Source of the DNA: CAZIOI01 sp964540855
GTDB lineage: Bacteria > Patescibacteriota > UBA1384 > DTJR01
Length of the DNA: 23,096 nt
Direction: 5' to 3'
NCBI GenBank assembly: GCA_964540855.1
Contig: CAZIOI010000009.1
Coordinates: forward strand, 1-23,096
In this document: piece by piece, positions 6,725 to 14,110 of the stretch
Position numbering within the stretch: position 1 is the first letter of the stretch
Layout of the letters: each line of letters starts with the position of its first letter
Position numbers and translations under genes: made by a program
Notes under the pieces: model-generated
The model's database searches: none
The model's input: the letters and a program-made list of their open reading frames with translations, nothing else
What the model was told of the DNA's origin: nothing

Positions 6725-6944
6725 TTTTTATCTCCAATAATTTGTGAGTCGATTTTTGTCCTTTTACTATTTTAATTGATTTTTGCTCCACTTGAAACTC
6801 TTTTGCCAATAAAAGTATCAGCTCATCGTTTGCCATATTATGCTTGGCTTTAGACTTTAGTCTCGCTTCGAAACTATAAGGTTCTTTTGAACTTATAAGG
6901 GCAGATTTGTTCTTATCAAGCTTGACCTCTACCTTGATTTCCAT
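6711..6944 (-). CDS. DUF167 (YggU-like) small protein
   Basis: The 77-aa product matches DUF167: an N-terminal strand MEIKVEVKL, the central AKHNMANDELILLLAKEF corresponding to the family core 'GkANaeLi.lLAk.f', and IVKGQKSTHKLLEI corresponding to 'i..GekSr.K.v.i'. The family is small, conserved and of unknown biochemical function. It overlaps the preceding protease gene by 16 bases and the following PPC gene by 14, so the three are almost certainly co-translated. Confidence 0.85.
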   Translation of the reverse strand: MEIKVEVKLDKNKSALISSKEPYSFEARLKSKAKHNMANDELILLLAKEFQVEQKSIKIVKGQKSTHKLLEIKNADR

Positions 6945-7549
6945 ATTCGTCTCAACAATAATACAAATACATTAATGACAACCAAAGCCACAACCGTTGT
7001 CATAATTAAGATTATAACATTTCTGCGAATATAATCTGATGGAAATAATTTTGATCTAAATAAAACCAAGGTTACAAAAAGCGTTATGTACGACCACAGT
7101 GCGTTTGAAAGATCTTTTTTGCTGGGAAACATAGACAAAAAAACGGAAACACATATATATACCATTATCACCATTGGTAAGTATCCATTGCTCCTTGGGA
7201 TGTATTCGCTTGATAAGTACAAAAGTAAGCTGCCAACTAAAAGCGGTGCTATTGATATTAAAAAATCCTTAATAATGCTGCGACCTTCACTTTCATATTC
7301 AACGAACCCGCTTCCCGAGTCGAAAAGCTTAAATCTTTTAACCCGCACTCCCAATAGCACGCAGAACAGCAGATGTGAGAGTTCGTGGATAACTACTCCG
7401 GGATATAATACAAATAATAGTACTGACCTCGTATGAGACATTTGCAAAAGTAACCAATTCTTAAGTACAAAAACAACAACGCAACCAATACAGACAGTGG
7501 CTATCAAACTATTAGGATTACTTAGAGCCGAGAGCAACGACCGCATCAT
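6929..7549 (-). CDS. M50-like integral membrane metalloprotease
   Basis: The 206-aa product is very hydrophobic with about five membrane segments. The zinc motif HELSH (55-59) sits in the second segment, as in M50 site-2 proteases and their M50B-like relatives. FPSKKDL (141-147) later in the chain supplies an aspartate that could be the third zinc ligand. These proteases cut within or near membranes, often to release regulators; no substrate is evident. The ATG at 7549 is preceded by GGGGTG, and a second in-frame ATG follows directly. The gene overlaps the LytR_C gene by 32 bases and DUF167 by 16. There is no PDZ domain, unlike RseP. Confidence 0.8.
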   Translation of the reverse strand: MMRSLLSALSNPNSLIATVCIGCVVVFVLKNWLLLQMSHTRSVLLFVLYPGVVIHELSHLLFCVLLGVRVKRFKLFDSGSGFVEYESEGRSIIKDFLISIAPLLVGSLLLYLSSEYIPRSNGYLPMVIMVYICVSVFLSMFPSKKDLSNALWSYITLFVTLVLFRSKLFPSDYIRRNVIILIMTTVVALVVINVFVLLLRRIWKSR

Positions 7550-8105
7550 ACACCCCGACTATCGAATCTGATTTTTGAATAGTTGCAGTGTATTCTTCAT
7601 CTAATGAATTTTTTAGGCTTTCGGCAAGCGCCTCTTGGCCGGTTTTATAATAAATTATCGTTTCAGTGTATGTCTTTGAGGCATTGTTAACCAGCGCGAT
7701 ATTGTATCCTGCCGTTTTAAGCAACTCGGAGATCCTCTTGCCCTCTCCGCTTATCCCATTTCCGTTTGCGATCCTAACGTCACCATCCGTTACTACAGAG
7801 GCTGTTTGAGTCGCCGTAGCTGTTGGCGATTCTTCAACGGTTACAGTTTCTGTCTGGGTCTCTTCTTCAGTCGCTGTTACAGAATCCACAGCGGCGACAT
7901 TGTCTTTATCATTACTATTATCCTTGAATAAAATATACATCGATATCGCAACCGCTAACACTATGGCCACAATTCCTAAAACCAAATAAAAAGACCCGTT
8001 TCCTTCTTTAGGTTCTTCTATAACCATTTGCTCCTCCTGTTTTGGTTCAAAAACAGGCGTCTCATCTTCCTTTTCAGGGTGAATTATATCTAACGATTTT
8101 GCCAT
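7518..8105 (-). CDS. Membrane-anchored LytR C-terminal domain protein
   Basis: The 195-aa protein has an acidic, Pro-rich cytosolic N-terminus (1-36), a membrane helix (about 38-60), a Thr/Glu-rich linker (70-105) and a C-terminal LytR_C domain (108-195), recognised by DVRIANGNGISGEGKRISEL, YNIALVNNAS and IYYKTGQEALAESL. LytR_C often follows the LytR-CpsA-Psr phosphotransferase domain that attaches polymers to peptidoglycan; here that catalytic domain is absent, so an envelope-binding or accessory role is likelier than an enzymatic one. A TATAAT box lies 7 bases before the ATG and there is no Shine-Dalgarno sequence, so the mRNA may be leaderless. Confidence 0.83.
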   Translation of the reverse strand: MAKSLDIIHPEKEDETPVFEPKQEEQMVIEEPKEGNGSFYLVLGIVAIVLAVAISMYILFKDNSNDKDNVAAVDSVTATEEETQTETVTVEESPTATATQTASVVTDGDVRIANGNGISGEGKRISELLKTAGYNIALVNNASKTYTETIIYYKTGQEALAESLKNSLDEEYTATIQKSDSIVGVYDAVVALGSK

Positions 8106-8112
8106 TAATATT

Positions 8113-8141
8113 ATTATACTAAAAAGGATTTTGTTTTAAAA
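8113..8141 (-). promoter_or_regulatory. Putative promoter of the LytR_C gene, leaderless geometry
   Basis: A perfect TATAAT (minus strand, 8118-8113) is followed by exactly 7 bases and then the ATG. The -35 candidate TTTTAA, 17 bases upstream, is weak (3 of 6) and overlaps the lexA stop codon. Transcription would begin at or next to the start codon. Confidence 0.45.
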
Positions 8142-8741
8142 CTTTCTGATAACACCCTTTACGCGTCCCTGTACCAAGGCCTTCTTGGTATAGATCGGTT
8201 TATAGTTGCTATTGGCGGGCTGAAGACGGATGCGTCTGTTTTCTCTGTAAAATCTTTTAAGTGTGACGTTGTCGTGGTCCAAAAGGGCGACAACTATGTC
8301 ACCGTTGCGGGGGTTGTTAGTTCTCTCTATGATGACGTAGTCTCCATCCATGATGCCGTCATCTATCATCGAATCGCCGACGACCTTAAGAGCAAAAACA
8401 TTTGGCCCCATCATGTCGCGCGGAATATCTATGGTTTCGCTTGTTCTGATAGCCTCTATAGGCTTTCCGGCTGCAATAGATCCGATTAGAGGTATCGTGA
8501 ACGTTGACTCATCCCACGTTGGAGTAAGCTGTAAACTTCTGGCACAAGAACCGTCCTTTTTGATATAGCCTTTTTGCTCAAGAATGTTTATGTATTCGGC
8601 AACCGTTGCGACAGAAGATAAATTGAGAAATTTGGCGATCTCCCTATAGCTTGGAGCATAATCATTACTATCTATAAATGACTTGATAAAATTAAATATG
8701 TCGAGCTGTTTTTTTGTAAGAGGTTGATTCGTTTGTGTCAT
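8136..8741 (-). CDS. lexA: SOS repressor LexA
   Basis: LexA represses DNA-damage genes until RecA-ssDNA filaments trigger its self-cleavage. The 201-aa product (from ATG 8741) has an N-terminal winged helix (4-70; PSYREIAKFLNLSSVATVAE is the recognition region), a cleavage site A91-G92 in IGSIAAGKP, catalytic S124 in VVGDSMID and catalytic K162 in NVTLKRF. All key residues are intact. The frame also allows an ATG at 8762, but MTQTNQPLTKKQ fits the family start better and the 8741 ATG lies 7 bases after a possible -10. Neither start has a Shine-Dalgarno sequence. It follows rel in the nusA-clpC-rel-lexA run. Confidence 0.94.
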   Translation of the reverse strand: MTQTNQPLTKKQLDIFNFIKSFIDSNDYAPSYREIAKFLNLSSVATVAEYINILEQKGYIKKDGSCARSLQLTPTWDESTFTIPLIGSIAAGKPIEAIRTSETIDIPRDMMGPNVFALKVVGDSMIDDGIMDGDYVIIERTNNPRNGDIVVALLDHDNVTLKRFYRENRRIRLQPANSNYKPIYTKKALVQGRVKGVIRKF

Positions 8742-8748
8742 CAAAAAA

Positions 8749-8778
8749 ACAGTACCAAACAAACGCCGAACATGTCAA
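8749..8778 (-). promoter_or_regulatory. Putative lexA promoter with possible LexA half-site
   Basis: A perfect -35 (TTGACA, minus strand) lies in the rel-lexA gap. After 18 bases comes TACTGT, which keeps the first, second and last -10 bases (3 of 6). The ATG at 8741 follows after 7 bases, so the transcript would be nearly leaderless. Within the spacer the plus strand reads CAAACAAACGCCGA, agreeing at 9 of 14 positions with the Gram-positive SOS box CGAACAAACGTTCG as I recall it. This suggests autoregulation but does not prove it. Confidence 0.45.
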
Positions 8779-8784
8779 GCTTGC

Positions 8785-10275
8785 TCAAATACCGGTCGAT
8801 TTCTTTATTTTAGATCTTGCACTTTGAGTTTTTACAAATTTGAGCCAGTCGGGGCGAGGTTTTGCAGACTTTCTTTTTATAATCTCGACTATGTCGCCAC
8901 TCTCCAGTTTTTTTTCTAATGGCGCAATCTTGCCGTTGACAATTGAGCCGCCACAGCTATTACCCAAATCGGTGTGGACACTATAGGCGAAGTCAACCGG
9001 GGTAGCATCTTTTGGTAAATCTTTAACATCACCCATCGGTGTAAAGACGAAGATTCTGTCTTGGAATAAATCCATTTTAAACGAATCTTCCAACTCTTCG
9101 GGCGAATTAATGCTTTTTTGAGCATCATAAAATTCTTGCACCCATTTCAGTTCTTCCTTGTTTGACGGTTGCCCACTATCGCTTTTTTTATATATCCAAT
9201 GGCTTGCAATACCAAAGTTCGCCTGATAATCCATCTCAAATGTGCGTATCTGAAATTCCACAATCTTACCCTCGTCGCAGAAGACTGTTGTATGAAGAGA
9301 CTGATAACCATTTGGTTTAGGCAGAGCGATATAGTCCTTAATTCTACCCGGAAGAGGTTTCCATACGCTATGAATTACGCCAAGCATCGCATAGCATTCC
9401 TCAACCGTTTGAACAACAATCCTGATTGCGACAAGATCGTGAATTTTAGCAATATCGTTATCGTATCGCTGAAGTTTTTTATAAAGGGAATACCACTTTT
9501 TAGCTCTAAAGCTGGTTTGGATTTCAATTGAATTTTTCCGAGCAATTTGAGTAATTGATCTTTCAATTTTTTTAAGATACTTTTCTCTGATTTTAATCTC
9601 GGGAACTGCAAAAGATTTGAGGCTTTTATACTCGGCGGGAAGCGCATGAGGGAAAGCCAGATCCTCAATCAATCCTTGCCAGTTTGCTATCCCAAGTCTC
9701 TGCGCTATAGGCGCATAAATTTCTATTGATTCCTTGGCGATTCTTTCACGTTTTGATAATGGCAGGTGATGAAGTGTCTCGAGATTGTGAATTTTATCCG
9801 CAAGCTTTATTAGAATAACTCTGACGTCTTTTGCCATTGCCACAAGCATTTTTCGTAGAGTCTCTGTCTGCCTTTCATATTCCGAAATTTCTTCGGTTTG
9901 TAGCTTCTTATATGGAAACCAAGATTTTCTAATTCTGATATGGGATAGTTTTGTGACAGAATCAACCAAGCTCACTACTTCTTGTCCAAAGAGTTTTTTG
10001 ATCTCCACTTTTGATAACTGCGTGTCTTCCAGTGTGTCGTGAAGAACAGCTGCAATAATCGCTTTAGAGTCGAGGCTTAAATCAGTTAACCTAATCGCGG
10101 TGTAAAATGGGTGCACAATGTATGGCTCACCGGACATTCTCTCGTGTCCCATATGCGATTTACGGGCTACTTCGATCGCCTTCAGAATCTGGTCAATATC
10201 ACGCTTATCAAGATACCCGCTGATCTTTGCCAACAGTTTTTTTTCTAAATCATTTGGTAATAAATTCTTTTCCAT
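8785..10275 (-). CDS. rel: Bifunctional RSH (p)ppGpp synthetase/hydrolase lacking the regulatory C-terminus
   Basis: The enzyme makes and degrades the alarmone (p)ppGpp. From the ATG at 10275 (496 aa) it has an HD hydrolase (H55, HD 79-80, ED 83-84, and LADKIHNLETL with D160, N164, T167), a synthetase domain (RIKDYIALPKPNGYQSLHT 311-329 and catalytic E340 in EFQIRT) and a TGS domain (about 406-468). It ends about 28 residues after TGS, so the helical, zinc-finger/conserved-Cys and ACT domains of typical 700-plus-aa RelA/SpoT proteins are absent. Both active sites look complete. The frame extends upstream to 10356, but that part lies inside clpC and is atypical; with the chosen start the overlap is 26 bases. 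The lexA promoter region follows at once, so no lost C-terminal exon can be hidden there. Confidence 0.93.
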   Translation of the reverse strand: MEKNLLPNDLEKKLLAKISGYLDKRDIDQILKAIEVARKSHMGHERMSGEPYIVHPFYTAIRLTDLSLDSKAIIAAVLHDTLEDTQLSKVEIKKLFGQEVVSLVDSVTKLSHIRIRKSWFPYKKLQTEEISEYERQTETLRKMLVAMAKDVRVILIKLADKIHNLETLHHLPLSKRERIAKESIEIYAPIAQRLGIANWQGLIEDLAFPHALPAEYKSLKSFAVPEIKIREKYLKKIERSITQIARKNSIEIQTSFRAKKWYSLYKKLQRYDNDIAKIHDLVAIRIVVQTVEECYAMLGVIHSVWKPLPGRIKDYIALPKPNGYQSLHTTVFCDEGKIVEFQIRTFEMDYQANFGIASHWIYKKSDSGQPSNKEELKWVQEFYDAQKSINSPEELEDSFKMDLFQDRIFVFTPMGDVKDLPKDATPVDFAYSVHTDLGNSCGGSIVNGKIAPLEKKLESGDIVEIIKRKSAKPRPDWLKFVKTQSARSKIKKSTGI

Positions 10276-12778
10276 CGTGCTCAATAACAAATTTCTTTTT
10301 TTTATCTTTAGCAGTAAGTATAGCAGCCGAAATCTTATCTTCAATTTCGGACTCAATAATTCTTTTTAGAGGTCTCGCGCCGTATTGCTCATCATAGTTG
10401 GCGTCTGAGAGCGCTTTTATTGCAGAATCTTTGTATTCCAGTACAAGGCCCTGCATAGCCATTTTTTTTGCGAGTATATCAAGTTGAAGCCTCGCAATCT
10501 TTTCTAAATCAGGTTTTTTTAGCGGATCAAAAACAATGATTTTGTCTATTCGATTTAAAAGTTCCGGTTTAAAAATATCGGATAGCTTTTCGCTCACAAA
10601 CTCTTTTATGTTTTCGTTGACGCGTTGCGGCTCGCCAAGTGAAAAACCAATTTTTGCGATTTTTTCATACTTATCAATGCCAATATTCGATGTCATTATT
10701 AAAATCGTATTTTTAAAATCCACTTCACGGCCTCTTGCGTCCGTAAGGCGTCCTTCGTCTAAAATTTGCAGCAATATGTTAAAAACCTCAGGATGGGCTT
10801 TTTCTATTTCGTCAAACAAAACAACGCTATACGGATTTTTTCTTACAGCCTCCGTCAGTCTTCCCGCATCTTCGTAACCGACATAACCGGGAGGCGCGCC
10901 GGTTAATCTTGCTAAGGTATGTTTTTCGACGAATTCACTCAGATCAATCTTGATTAATGCATTTTCTCTCATAAAAACATGTTTCGCCAAAACCTTGGCA
11001 AGCTCTGTCTTGCCAACCCCGCTTGGTCCCATAAACACAAAGGAACCGATCGGTCTTTCGTTAGAGCCGATACCGGCGCGACTTCTTCTTAGCGCTTTAG
11101 CAATTTCGCCTATCGCTTCCTTCTGTCCAACAATGTGTTCCGATAGGACATTTTCTATTTGAAGATATTTTTTAGATTCTTCGACATTTAATGCGTCAAC
11201 CGGAATCTTTGTGATTTTGCAAACGAGAGAAGCGATATCAAGTTTTTCGACTCGTGATTTTATTTTACTTGATCGAAGTTGATCCATTGATTTGGCTAGC
11301 TTAGCTTTGAGCTTTGTTTCCTGATCCCTTATTTTTGCCGCTTCTTCAAATTTTTCTTTTGATATAAGTTGCTCTTTTACTCTTATAATCGTCTGCAGCT
11401 TTTCTTTTGTTTTTCTCACCTCAGAGTCAAGATCGGTCTTTGTTTGCGAGGCTACGAGTGATGCACTGGCTTCGTCTATAAGGTCAATCGCTTTATCCGG
11501 CAAAAAACGGTCTCTGATATATTTTGAAGACATTTCTGCTGCAGCCCTGAGCGCATCATCCGAAATTTCAAGATTATGGTGTTTTTCATAACCGGATTTT
11601 ATGCCGCGTAATATTTTGATCGTCTCCTCGACAGTCGGCTCACCTACTTGGATAGGTTGAAGCCTTCTCTCTAAAGCTTGGTCTTTCTCTATGTATTTTC
11701 TATATTCTTCAAAAGTCGTCGCGCCTATTAGCCGTATCTCTCCTCTGGAGAGAGCCGGCTTTAATATATTCGCTGCGTCCATGGAGCCTTCGGCGCTGCC
11801 GGCGCCTACAATCATATGAATTTCGTCGATAAAAAGTATTACATCTTTGTCCTCAGCGGCTTCCTGAATGATTTTTTTAAGCCTATCTTCAAACTGACCT
11901 CGATACATTGTCCCCGCAACCAAAAGACTGAGATCAAGCTGAATTATTCTTTTGTTGATTAAGCTTTCAGGAACCTGAGATTGAGCAATTTTCTGAGCAA
12001 TCCCTTCGACAATAGCCGTTTTTCCCACACCCGGGTCACCGACAAAGATAGGATTATTTTTTGCACGTCGCAAAAGAATTTGTACGGCTCTTGTGACTTC
12101 ATCCGCCCTTCCTATCACGGGATCGAACTTTTTTTGCTTGGCTTTTTTTATCATATCGATGCCGAAAAATTCAAGCGCTTTTTTCTTTTGCGGTTGTTGG
12201 GATGTTCGCATTCCGTTGGGGTGCTCGGGTACGTCAAACAGACCGCCCACCGGTTCGTTAAACTCGTTTGGCGCCGGCGGCTGTGGAACAGGCGGGAACT
12301 TTTGGTTTAAGACCATTTCGTTCATCTCGGCGAGATCATTAAATATCGAAATAATTTGATTTTTTATCTGTTCAGGATTAATTCCAACTTGTTCAACACA
12401 CTGATAACTGCCAAAGGCTTTATTTGACAAAACCGATACCAGCAGGTGCTCTGTATCGATGTTGAAATGTTTAAACCTAACTGAAATCCTAAAAGCCTGT
12501 TTAACAACTTCCTTGGCATTCTCGCTGATTGTTGATCCGTGAGAAAACTTCGAAACTGTTTTTTGTCTGCGCAAGCTCAGAACCAGCCTGATTTGATCAT
12601 ATGTAATCGAATATTCACGCAAAATATCGTGCGACATAGTTCCGGGTACTTGAATCAGTGCCAGAAGTATATATTCGGTTGTTATAGGTCGGTTGTCCGT
12701 CTGAGCTATTTTTTGAGCTTCTTCTAGTACTATCTTTGCATTGGGCGTAAATTTATCGAGAATATCTTTTTCATCCAT
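10250..12778 (-). CDS. clpC: ClpC-type AAA+ unfoldase
   Basis: This Hsp100 ATPase unfolds proteins, in most bacteria for degradation by ClpP. From ATG 12778 it is 842 aa: a double Clp-N domain (about 5-150), a Pro-rich linker, AAA1 with Walker A GDPGVGKT (247-254) and Walker B ILFIDEIH, and a short middle region with a UVR-like KEKFEEAAKIRDQ (474-486). AAA2 follows with Walker A GPSGVGKT (584-591) and Walker B VVLFDEIEKAHP. The short middle domain separates it from ClpB. KIGFSLG (709-715) may be the ClpP-docking loop. No clpP, mcsA/mcsB or ctsR is adjacent. The ATG overlaps the nusA stop within ATGGATGA; the frame upstream of it lies inside nusA and is unlikely to be used. Confidence 0.94.
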   Translation of the reverse strand: MDEKDILDKFTPNAKIVLEEAQKIAQTDNRPITTEYILLALIQVPGTMSHDILREYSITYDQIRLVLSLRRQKTVSKFSHGSTISENAKEVVKQAFRISVRFKHFNIDTEHLLVSVLSNKAFGSYQCVEQVGINPEQIKNQIISIFNDLAEMNEMVLNQKFPPVPQPPAPNEFNEPVGGLFDVPEHPNGMRTSQQPQKKKALEFFGIDMIKKAKQKKFDPVIGRADEVTRAVQILLRRAKNNPIFVGDPGVGKTAIVEGIAQKIAQSQVPESLINKRIIQLDLSLLVAGTMYRGQFEDRLKKIIQEAAEDKDVILFIDEIHMIVGAGSAEGSMDAANILKPALSRGEIRLIGATTFEEYRKYIEKDQALERRLQPIQVGEPTVEETIKILRGIKSGYEKHHNLEISDDALRAAAEMSSKYIRDRFLPDKAIDLIDEASASLVASQTKTDLDSEVRKTKEKLQTIIRVKEQLISKEKFEEAAKIRDQETKLKAKLAKSMDQLRSSKIKSRVEKLDIASLVCKITKIPVDALNVEESKKYLQIENVLSEHIVGQKEAIGEIAKALRRSRAGIGSNERPIGSFVFMGPSGVGKTELAKVLAKHVFMRENALIKIDLSEFVEKHTLARLTGAPPGYVGYEDAGRLTEAVRKNPYSVVLFDEIEKAHPEVFNILLQILDEGRLTDARGREVDFKNTILIMTSNIGIDKYEKIAKIGFSLGEPQRVNENIKEFVSEKLSDIFKPELLNRIDKIIVFDPLKKPDLEKIARLQLDILAKKMAMQGLVLEYKDSAIKALSDANYDEQYGARPLKRIIESEIEDKISAAILTAKDKKKKFVIEHDGKEFITK

Positions 12779-14030
12779 CGCTTTTTTCGACTTTTCCGGT
12801 CGTGCTCTCATCTGAGCTTACTTTTTTAGTTTTTTTAGATTTAGTCGCTTTTGGTTTGGCACTGTCCGCCTGTTCTTTTTCGTCAGCTGATTTGACAACT
12901 TCTTTAACTTCTTCTTCAGGATTTTCGCTTGGATCAGCTTTTGCTTCAGCGCTTTTATTATCTTCTGACTTCTCGGGCGCATTAAGTTTTGCGTCCTTCA
13001 CAATGTCAAGAACCCACCCGCTTAATTTGCTTGCGAGGCGAACGTTTTGTCCGCTTCTGCCGATCGCCAACGATAGCTGGTCTTCTTCGACCCAGATTTT
13101 GGCTGATTTATCCTTTTTGCTAAACTCGATTTTATCGATTTTGGCGGGAGAAAGGGCATTTGTTATGAATTGCTCCATGTTATCGTCTTGCAGTATGATG
13201 TCGATTTTCTCATTTGGAAGCTCAGTCAAGATTGACTGGATTCTCGTACCTCGCTGTCCAACAACCGAACCGACCGGATCAAGATTTTCATCGTTTGTTT
13301 TGACGGCAACCTTTGTTCTTGATCCCGGCTCCCTGGCAATATTTGTTATTTCAATTGAGCCGGACTCAATTTCGGGAACCTCTTGAGCAAAAAGACCTCT
13401 GATAAAGTCGGTACTCGATCTCGAAACCAAAATTCTGGGTCCCCTGTTAGTTTCCTCAACTTCACTAACCCAAACCTTAATTCTTTGACCGGTATAATAT
13501 CTCTCAGCAGGAATCTGATCTATCGGAGTCATAATTCCGTTAATTTTGCCCAAATCCACAATCACAGTCGGGCCCTCTATCCTTTGAACGACAGCATTGG
13601 CAATTTTGTTTTCCTTGCCTTTGAATTCTTCATAAAGCATTTCGCGTTCAGCTTCTCTTATTTTCTGAATTATCACCTGTTTTGCCGTCTGTGCCGCGAC
13701 TCTTCCAAAATCAGATTTTACTTCCAGTTCTTCGAGTATTTCATCACCCGGCTTTACTGCCTTTTTCATTTTTTTAGCTTGCTCGATTGTTAACTGCGCT
13801 TCCGGATTTACAATCTCCTCATCTTCCTCGGCAACTATAAACACGCGCCAAACCTGCATTTTACTGGTTGCGGTGTCAAGGCTGATCTTGATTGCTTGAC
13901 CCGGCCTGCCATAGTCTTTCCTGTAAGCCGCCGCTAGCGCGGATTCAACAGCAGAAATTACAATATCTTCAGAAAGATTTTTCTCATCTGCTAGTTGTTT
14001 TATTGCGGACAAAAACTCTTTTATTTCCAT
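12771..14030 (-). CDS. nusA: Transcription termination/antitermination factor NusA
   Basis: NusA binds RNA polymerase and controls pausing, termination and antitermination. The 419-aa product has the N-terminal polymerase-binding domain (1-125), an S1 domain (about 139-203), KH1 with VGQRGTR (257-263) and KH2 with IGRSGQN (323-329). About 70 C-terminal residues form a low-complexity tail that is rich in Lys, Glu, Asp and Ser and replaces the acidic repeats of enterobacterial NusA. The ATG is preceded by AAGGAG at ideal spacing and by a near-consensus promoter. Instead of the usual rimP-nusA-infB neighbourhood, clpC follows with overlapping codons. Confidence 0.96.
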   Translation of the reverse strand: MEIKEFLSAIKQLADEKNLSEDIVISAVESALAAAYRKDYGRPGQAIKISLDTATSKMQVWRVFIVAEEDEEIVNPEAQLTIEQAKKMKKAVKPGDEILEELEVKSDFGRVAAQTAKQVIIQKIREAEREMLYEEFKGKENKIANAVVQRIEGPTVIVDLGKINGIMTPIDQIPAERYYTGQRIKVWVSEVEETNRGPRILVSRSSTDFIRGLFAQEVPEIESGSIEITNIAREPGSRTKVAVKTNDENLDPVGSVVGQRGTRIQSILTELPNEKIDIILQDDNMEQFITNALSPAKIDKIEFSKKDKSAKIWVEEDQLSLAIGRSGQNVRLASKLSGWVLDIVKDAKLNAPEKSEDNKSAEAKADPSENPEEEVKEVVKSADEKEQADSAKPKATKSKKTKKVSSDESTTGKVEKSDG

Positions 14031-14056
14031 ATTGACTCCTTAAATTGTTACAAATT

Positions 14057-14076
14057 AAAGCGGCTTTAGCCGCTTT
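14057..14076 (-). terminator. 8-bp hairpin between the GT26 gene and nusA: terminator and/or nusA leader stem
   Basis: AAAGCGGC and GCCGCTTT form a perfect stem with a 4-base loop. On the minus strand it is followed by TTTAATTTG, a weak T tract, consistent with termination of the PEGA-GT26 transcript. However, the nusA promoter directs initiation at about 14075, so the same stem would also form the very 5' end of the nusA mRNA, about 27 bases before the ATG. Confidence 0.6.
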
Positions 14077-14081
14077 TGTTC

Positions 14082-14110
14082 ACTCTATCCGATCAGGCGG
14101 TAATTGTCAA
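14082..14110 (-). promoter_or_regulatory. Near-consensus promoter of the nusA-clpC-rel-lexA operon
   Basis: On the minus strand TTGACA (6 of 6; 14110-14105), a 17-base spacer and TAGAGT (4 of 6; 14087-14082) form a strong housekeeping promoter. The -35 hexamer contains the TGA stop codon of the upstream glycosyltransferase gene, so the promoter is packed against its 3' end. Confidence 0.75.

Noticed and set aside
8785..8790. rel as a pseudogene or frameshifted long RSH
   Set aside because: The next gene's promoter and start follow within about 45 bases and no frame there encodes ACT or helical-domain residues; the reading frame is clean throughout.
11981..12359. Plus-strand frames of 109 and 88 aa opposite clpC
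   Set aside because: Shadow of the ClpC Pro-rich linker; low-complexity translation and no initiation signals.
13383..13793. Plus-strand 136-aa frame opposite nusA
   Set aside because: Aromatic-rich translation typical of an antisense frame to a Lys/Glu-rich protein; nusA domains cover the region completely.
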